The translations under genes were made by a program, and so were the position numbers. The notes below the pieces were generated by a model. It was given only the letters and a program-made list of their open reading frames with translations, ran no database searches and had not been told where the DNA came from. Shown piece after piece: positions 57,673-64,000 of a stretch of DNA of 64,000 bases. This stretch comes from Caenorhabditis elegans (Eukaryota; Nematoda; Chromadorea; Rhabditida; Rhabditidae): the NCBI RefSeq assembly GCF_000002985.6, contig NC_003280.10:9296501-9360500 (forward strand), in the 5' to 3' direction. Numbering within the stretch: position 1 is the stretch's first letter; every line of letters begins with the position of its first letter.

Positions 57673-60600
57673 CAATTGCTCAAATTGATCCAATTCTTAT
57701 ATTTGTTTGAAATTTAATTTCGAAACCTAGTCCTTGCCGAATACGTGCCTGTGTTCTCTTTCCTGTGATGCTCTCTTGCTAACTTTGTTCTTTTTGTATA
57801 TTTGTGATAAAATTGCAATTCAAATTCAATTACTTCGAATTCTATTTAAATTATTTTGATGTTAATTATCATCACGAATATCTATTTTTCTCAAACTATT
57901 TCCCTTGCCTGAACTCTATTTTTCTATTTTCTAACTCTATTTTTCTTCTTTCCAAAATTCTAACTTTCCGATTTCCTGAAGATGCTCCATCTATACACTT
58001 CTCTCCCGCAAATTAGACTTAATCTATCTCAAAATTCAGACACTTTCTCACATGTTTCTTTCGAACTTTTTTATGTTGGTTTTCTTCCACTCGCCACAAA
58101 AACGAGAAGTCGCCGAAATGACCGTCCTAACGAGCTTGTTAACCGCATGTTGCTCCTGCTCTCCGTGCTCTAACCCAACAATCCGGGTGAAAAAGTGAAA
58201 AACGACGACGAGTTCTTCTCCTCCGTCCGGCCAAGAAGGAGGATACACTGTTTGTTCTAACACACACAGAGGGATGCGCGTATATCGTCCGGAGGAGAAG
58301 CGGCGGCGCGCGCGCAGCCTTCTTATCGGTCGGGTTCATTCCATGTAAATAGTTGTTGTTCGATGGATGGACACCAGTCAACCGCTTTCACTTTTTTTCT
58401 TCCAAATTAGCAATAATTTTTCAACAAAAAAAACATTGCAATTGAAAATTAATAGTCCTCCTGAGCCATTTATAACATCCGAATACGACATCTAAGTAAT
58501 TTCCTGATAATTTATTCTTGGGAATATTCCGAGACATCCATATCCGGTACCAGGTGTACCAGACAGGTGTTCAAGCTGCTGCAGTCATTCATTCACACGT
58601 CGGTGCTCCCAACACTCCCCTCAATACCTTCCTCTCTCCTTTTTTTAGTTCTCGTCAATTTGGCTTCCATGTTTGTCAAATCGGCAACTGCAGCAGCACC
58701 TCCTTTTGGTGCCACTCGAATGCAGGAAATGTGTGTGCATTTTTTGTCGATATTTCTCTTATTGAGCCTAGCCGACGAATGTCACCTTGTCCGCTTTTCT
58801 AATACATTCGAGATTTCAAAAGCTAAACAATGACAACAAATTGAGCACTACGTTGGTCCCCTGCCATTCCCAAGCTGCTACTTCCTTTTGCTTATGCTTT
58901 TGAACATCTTTCTCTTTTCTTACTCTTCTCATCCAATTCTCTTCGTCAACCAATTCACACGCTTCTTGTCAATGTGTACATGTTCGTTTCCCTCCTCCTT
59001 CAAAACCAGCTGTTTTCCGTCCAAATCTCATCACTCTACTCCCAATTGATCCTTCGTACTTTTTATGTGGACCAGCTGATCTGATGATACTGCTGATAAA
59101 GTACATGTCTAGAGGGCTATTTTAAAAATAAAGTAGATATATTTTCTGAACATTTTGTTTTACTAGAATTGACTTGTAAGTTCTTCTATTGTTCAAAATT
59201 AGCGAAACATTTCTTTGACTCCATATCTTGTCTTCAGTCTTTGTTACCGCGATCAAATTCCTTTTCTTTGTATATACTTGTCCTATGATAGTGAACATCT
59301 CAGCGCCGCACCGCGAATACCTCGGAATAATCAATCCAAATTAAGGACATTCTTGATAATATTGTGGCGGAAGAGGCATAGGCGATCGTCAATTCATAAT
59401 AGTCTAGATTTTCGGGGGAGAACTGTCCAACGAGGCGGTAATTTTTGAAAAAGGGAGTGTCCAATTTATACACCTGCTCGCGAATGATTAAAAAGAGCCA
59501 GCTGTTTTAACAGAATAATATACAGTAATAAGGATTTATTGAAATCTTTACCTTTTGGATTTCCGCCTGTCACTTCTTATAGACTGTAAAATTAACTTCC
59601 GTTGTTCATCCCTTTTCCGGTATAGATTCACACCTAGATACGAGACTTTCGGAGTCTCACAAGAAAGATCAATATCTTTGGCAATGGTTGAGTACACGAA
59701 AAGAACGCTTTGATCAGACAGTTATACACAAAGTTAGGTGATCTGATCAGTGTGCACTTGTACTCACAACTTCTCGAGACTCTATTATAGATGAACGTAG
59801 ATGTTTGCTCATTCAATTTATGTGTGTTTTTTCACTTCAAAGAGTGCACACATAATTTATGTATTACACACACGTTCTTTGTATTCTATCTAGCTGCCCT
59901 GGGAAGTGTATCTCTAGTTTATGACATTCTGATGCTCGCCTGTGGCTTTGAGTACTCACGGTGACTGGGCCGTAAAGTTGATACGATTTCAAAACAAAAC
60001 ATTTTAGGTTTTTCTAACTTATTACATGCTTTTTCAATGATTGTTCTTTTGTACCTCATTTTTGAAGTGTTCTTGCGTGGGCAGTAAATACCATCTTGAC
60101 CTGGTTCTTAAAAAACCGCAAATCGTTGACAAGTGCTAATAGTTGTCTCTTTCTCTCTATTTACAACCATTTTTTGTGTGATGCTGCTACCGAGATTTTT
60201 CAAGAGTTCCAAGAGCTTATTAGTAAGCGCTAACCATCACCACGACCACCAAGCAGCACAACAGGTTAAGGATGATGATGAATAAGAGAACGGTGAGAGG
60301 AGGATCGGGAGAAGGATGATGGGAAGAGAGGGCAACCAGCCAACTGCCGCTGTGTGTATAATGATGCGGGAAAAGAGAACAGAGCGAGAGAGTCGAAATA
60401 TATTGAGCGGTGTTTAATAGACGCAGACACGCCGCGTGCAGGCGGAAAGTTTCAAGTACGTCCCTCCCGGTCTCTTTCTCTTGGATGATGGTGTATCTGC
60501 GTCTCGAATCACTAATTCTCTCTTTCTGTCTATATCGTTGAAAATAGAGAGAGAGAGAACGACCTATCCATCGACTTGTCGCCCCTAATCCCGGGGGCAC

Positions 60601-62033
60601 TGTTCCATTTTTTCTCTGGAATTAGTTCAATGTGTCCGTTACTCGAAAATTGTTTTTTAATTTCTCATTTTCTGAACATTGAACCTAGATTTTTTAAACA
60701 ATGAATTTTTAATTTAAATGCCATAGCCAATGTTTTATATTAACATTGATTGCAAAAAAAAAAGAAATGTTTCTTTCCAAAAATATAACATTTCTTTTGA
60801 AATATAAACATTGATTGGCAATTTTCAAAAATTTTAAGCGTTTTTTACAGAAATGCCTTGCCTTTTTCAATTATTTTTCCAAATTTGTTTAGTTAGTCTT
60901 CAATGACTCACCGCAAACTTTTTTTAGAAACTTTGGAAACTCTAAATATTTCATTTTATAAAATTTTTGAACATAGATATTTTACACCAATATTTTTAGA
61001 AAACAAATTGCACCGGAAATAGTGCCCAATTTCATAATATTTGTTCTCCGGTGTATCCACAATCCAAAACCACCTTTATCACATCACTTTATCTAATTCT
61101 CTAAGCCTTTTCTGATCTTCACTGCCTCACTATTTTCACCCACTTGCCGCACTTTTCAATGGATGAGTGGGAGTTGTATTGATTAGTATTATATTTATAT
61201 ATCCTTAAGGATATATTTTTAATGGCGGAGTCCATGGATAGTTTGCTTAAAATTATTGAAAATTGGTCCTAATGAACGAATATATATATTTAAAAATGGT
61301 TTTAAATTATTTATAAATTTGAAGTTTGAAATTTTTTTTTTCAGTTTTGCCAAAAAATTCAAATTGCACATTTTTGTTGCAAAATTAAAAAAAATTTAGA
61401 ACCATTTATAAGTGTTTTATAATTATATACGGTATTCGATTTTTCGATTTTTGGTTTTTTATTTAACAAGAACGTTGCATTTTTTAGATTTTTTTTTTTA
61501 GAAAAACCCGTAAATTTTTTGATTTTTTGGTATTTCGGAAAACCGAAAAACCGGCAGATTTCGAAAATTCGGGTATTCACATTCCAAGATTTATACGCAA
61601 AAGCTATGAAACTTTAGTCAAAAGATTAATCGAATAGTTGTGGTCTCATATTTCAAAAGAAGGATGAACCGGGAAATGAGTGAACGTTAAAGTAGTGGTG
61701 GTGGGATATGAAGAGTAATTGACTTGGAGGTGGTCGAATACGCGGAATAAGTCTCCGGTTTCAGTCACACGCTAAACTGGTCATTTCTTGTGGGTGTCTG
61801 TGTGTGAATACGAGTCATTTTTCCCAAGCTTCATCGTTTGATCTATTTTTTCTCGTTTCCAAAACCATAATATTTTTACAAAATACTTTATATATTTTTT
61901 GGAATTTCTACCCATTATTGTATCAATGAAACGAACGTCATTTGTATCACTTTTCTCATCGTTCTTTGCTTTTCTGATTGAACCTATCTCAAACAACAAC
62001 ATTTTTTACTAAAAAAATTTCATATTTTGCAGA
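57673..62033. promoter_or_regulatory. 4.4 kb region upstream of mel-11
   Basis: No supportable gene seen. Two GC-richer blocks stand out, at about 58150-58330 (with a CGGCGGCGCGCGCGCAG run) and at about 60215-60600 (CT-rich tracts, CCGCGTGCAGGCGG). Pyrimidine-rich tracts lie at 58625-58680 and 58920-59010. These look like promoter or alternative 5' UTR sequence for mel-11. Frames across them have no good splice sites or family resemblance. Confidence 0.5.
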
Positions 62034-64000
62034 ATGGGTCAAGATGACGAGGACGATGCGCATATGCTGCAAGCAAAGCAGCAAATCACTTTTAATGTTG
62101 TGAATAAGAGAAAGGTGAGCTTTTTTCAAAAGTTTGAAAACAAAATTCAACAAAAAAATAAATCTGTAATTTTTGCGAAAAAAAATTTGGTAAAAACCTC
62201 GTTTATCACAAATTAAAATAGTAAAATAAAACTAAAATTTTCTTCGTTTAAATTGAAGAAATTGTCTAAATTTATATTTAAATTTCAACATTATAAATTA
62301 AAAATCAGTTTGAAATTTCATTTTTGTTAAAAGTGATCTTCGAACTTTAAATATCAAATTTTTGGCCGACTTTCTTCGGTTTTTGCGCCAAAAGTACGGT
62401 ACCCGGTCTCGACACGAAAGATTTCTGTTAAATGCGAAAAGTTATGCACCTTTAAAGGTTACTGTAACTTTCAAAAAGGAATTTTCATTTTTTTTTCCAT
62501 AGTTTTCATAGTTGTCTTTTTTTGTTCAGTAAATTAATATATTTTCAAAAACGAAAAACGTTAAAAAAATCATGGAATTTCACAACAATAGTAGGTTGAA
62601 ATTACAGTACTCTTTAAAGGCGCAAGCCTTTTTGCATTAAACATAAATGAATCGTTTCGAGACCGGGGACCCGTTTTTTGACGTGAAAATCTTTAAAAAA
62701 TTTCATCTGCTTAATTTTCCAGTTTGAAGCTTGTTCAGTTTTTTTGTAGTTTTTTTTTTCGAATTAAAAATTTGAGAAATTTAAAATTATTCTAGAGAAA
62801 GTTTCTGAAAACACCTTGCTCTCTATGATTTTTTGTCTGAACCGTCGTTCTTCCTTCATTTTCCATGTTTCCTCCTCCACCCCCGTTCTCCATTTTTCCT
62901 GCCATTTTCCATACAAACACATTGACAATAAAAGTGAGTCAGCGGGCACAGGGACACGACGACGGCGACGACGACGACGTCTCTTTCGTCTCTTCTCCGG
63001 AAAAAAAACCACCAAAAGAGAACGTTTTTTGATCTTTTTTTGATAGTTTCCACAGGCTTCCGGTTGAACTTTTTTCTTATCAGTGTCAAGTTTTGACTCA
63101 TTCTAATCGGACGATTATTCGTTTTATTTTTTTCCATTTGCTTTGAAACTTTTTCTCTTGATCATTCAAAAATTAATTTCTAAAAAAAATTACAAACCAG
63201 TAGGTATTTAGTGAACAAAAAAAAAACGACAATCACGACCGAAATCCAGTCGTTTATACTTGTTAATCAATTGTGCAAACAGGTGCAAACACAATTTGTG
63301 AGCTCTCTCGGCGTGTGCCAACTTTTACTCTTTTTTACGCCGAGGGTTCGAAGTTTAAACATTCAATAAATTTAATATTTTTTAAACAAAAAAAACCATT
63401 TATTTGTAATTTTTAAATTTTCAGGATCAATTGCGCCGTTGGCAGAGCAGCGAGATGAACGCAGAAGCAGCTCGGCGAACGAAACGTCCAAAAGTACAAT
63501 TTCAAGACAGTGATATTTTTCTGTCGGCATGTATGTCTGGAGATGAAGAAGAAGTTGAAGAACTGTTGAACAAGGGTGCCAATATTAATACTTGTACAGT
63601 TGACGGGTTGACCGCATTGCATCAGGTGAGATTTGCATTTATTATTGACAATTTGGTACTTGTATCGTCCATATGTGAAGTTTCGTGAATTTTGTTTAAA
63701 AAAATACGATACCCGGTCTCGAGGTGAACCTAAAGGAGTACTGTAGTTTTTCTACAGTTTCTTCAAAATTGCACATGTTTTTCAATAAAAGTTAAACAAA
63801 CGTTTGAAAACGTATGAAACATCGAGGAAAATCCTGCAACAACAGAGAGCAGGGCTGGAGCAACGAAATTACAAAAAAAAATGAAATTGATAAAAACAAA
63901 ACGAATTTAATTTGGAATTTATTTTAGAAAACAACCTTAACTTTTTCTGGAAATAAAAGTTCAAAAATAAATTTTAAAAAAATTCTTTTTGAATCCTTAA
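62034..64000 (+). CDS. mel-11: mel-11: myosin phosphatase targeting subunit (MYPT), 5' part only
   Basis: Two coding exons lie in the window, 62034-62114 and 63425-63625; the gene continues beyond the right edge. The 94 residues seen begin MGQDDEDDAHM and include KVQF at about residues 50-53, the RVxF-class site by which MYPT proteins grip protein phosphatase 1. The start of the ankyrin repeats follows (DIFLSACMSGDEEEVEELL, then GANINTCTVDGLTALHQ). MYPT directs PP1 to dephosphorylate myosin light chain; in worms MEL-11 opposes LET-502 Rho kinase in embryonic elongation and cytokinesis. The ATG is preceded by TTTTGCAGA, fitting SL1 trans-splicing. Intron 1 (62115-63424) contains repeats. Additional upstream first exons are possible. 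Confidence 0.93.
62381..62690. repeat. GGTCTCGA-type inverted-repeat element in mel-11 intron 1
   Basis: Left TTTTGCGCCAAAAGTACGGT then CCCGGTCTCGACACGAAAG and CTTTAAAGGTTACTGTAA. Right TTACAGTACTCTTTAAAGGC, then CGTTTCGAGACCGGGGACCCG. The cleanest of the four copies in the window, about 310 bp, non-coding. Confidence 0.65.
62957..62983. repeat. GAC/ACG trinucleotide tract in mel-11 intron 1
   Basis: ACGACGACGGCGACGACGACGACGT is an imperfect triplet repeat. It produces false arginine- or valine-rich open frames on the two strands. The ACG periodicity is the only signal. Confidence 0.6.
63701..63800. repeat. partial GGTCTCGA-type element in mel-11 intron 2
   Basis: TACGATACCCGGTCTCGAGG followed by CCTAAAGGAGTACTGTAG matches the left end of the copies at 62381-62690 and 39945-40262. 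A matching right end is not evident before the window ends, so this copy is partial or diverged. Confidence 0.5.

Noticed and set aside
60220-60600. 126-codon minus-strand frame upstream of mel-11
   Set aside because: Low-complexity, starts in GC-rich promoter-like sequence, has no recognisable domain; more likely regulatory DNA.
62764-63043. Arginine-rich frames on both strands in mel-11 intron 1
   Set aside because: Produced by the ACG triplet tract; no splice or start support.

Overview
This window is nuclear DNA of a Caenorhabditis nematode, almost certainly C. elegans. It is AT-rich. Many introns are about 45-55 nt with the worm acceptor TTTTCAG, and several start codons lie directly after a splice acceptor, as in SL trans-splicing. 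The predicted proteins match known worm gene families: the ROR receptor CAM-1, the dynamin EAT-3, the SCAP homologue SCP-1, SDHB-1 and MEL-11. Recognition rests on protein sequence and memory of these families, because no database could be searched.

Layout. Positions 1-13801 (minus) hold most of cam-1, cut at its 3' end by the window edge; two of its introns exceed 4.5 kb. A 7.4 kb stretch without a supportable gene (13804-21187) follows. From 21 to 45 kb the window is gene-dense: a CSA/ERCC8-like WD40 gene (minus) diverges from wdfy-2 (plus), which converges on rab-39 (minus). Then six plus-strand genes lie head to tail: a TMEM41-type VTT gene (tag-175), eat-3, a WBP2-like GRAM gene, eif-3.F, scp-1 and ttll-12. 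A secreted cysteine-rich gene with fibronectin-I-like modules (45058-50071, minus) converges on ttll-12. A 4.3 kb repeat-bearing gap includes a long fold-back. sdhb-1 (minus) and ostm-1 (plus) share a 268-bp divergent promoter. The start of mel-11 (62034 to the right edge) closes the window behind another 4.4 kb gap.

Functions. The genes are mostly conserved cell-biology genes: Wnt/ROR signalling, transcription-coupled repair, endosomal phosphoinositide reading (WDFY-2), Rab trafficking, ER lipid scrambling and sterol sensing, mitochondrial fusion and respiration, translation initiation, the lysosomal CLC-7 beta subunit, and myosin phosphatase targeting. They do not form one pathway. Shared features are compact spacing and possible operon transcription of parts of the plus-strand array.

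Nothing resembles a new multi-gene system. The features most worth a second look are the cam-1 5' end and its phase-0 cassette exon, a GC-AG intron in scp-1, tiny upstream ORFs before eat-3 and scp-1, a 1.4 kb fold-back, and several inverted-repeat elements. Exon coordinates were read by eye and checked for reading-frame continuity. No tRNA, rRNA or CRISPR was seen.
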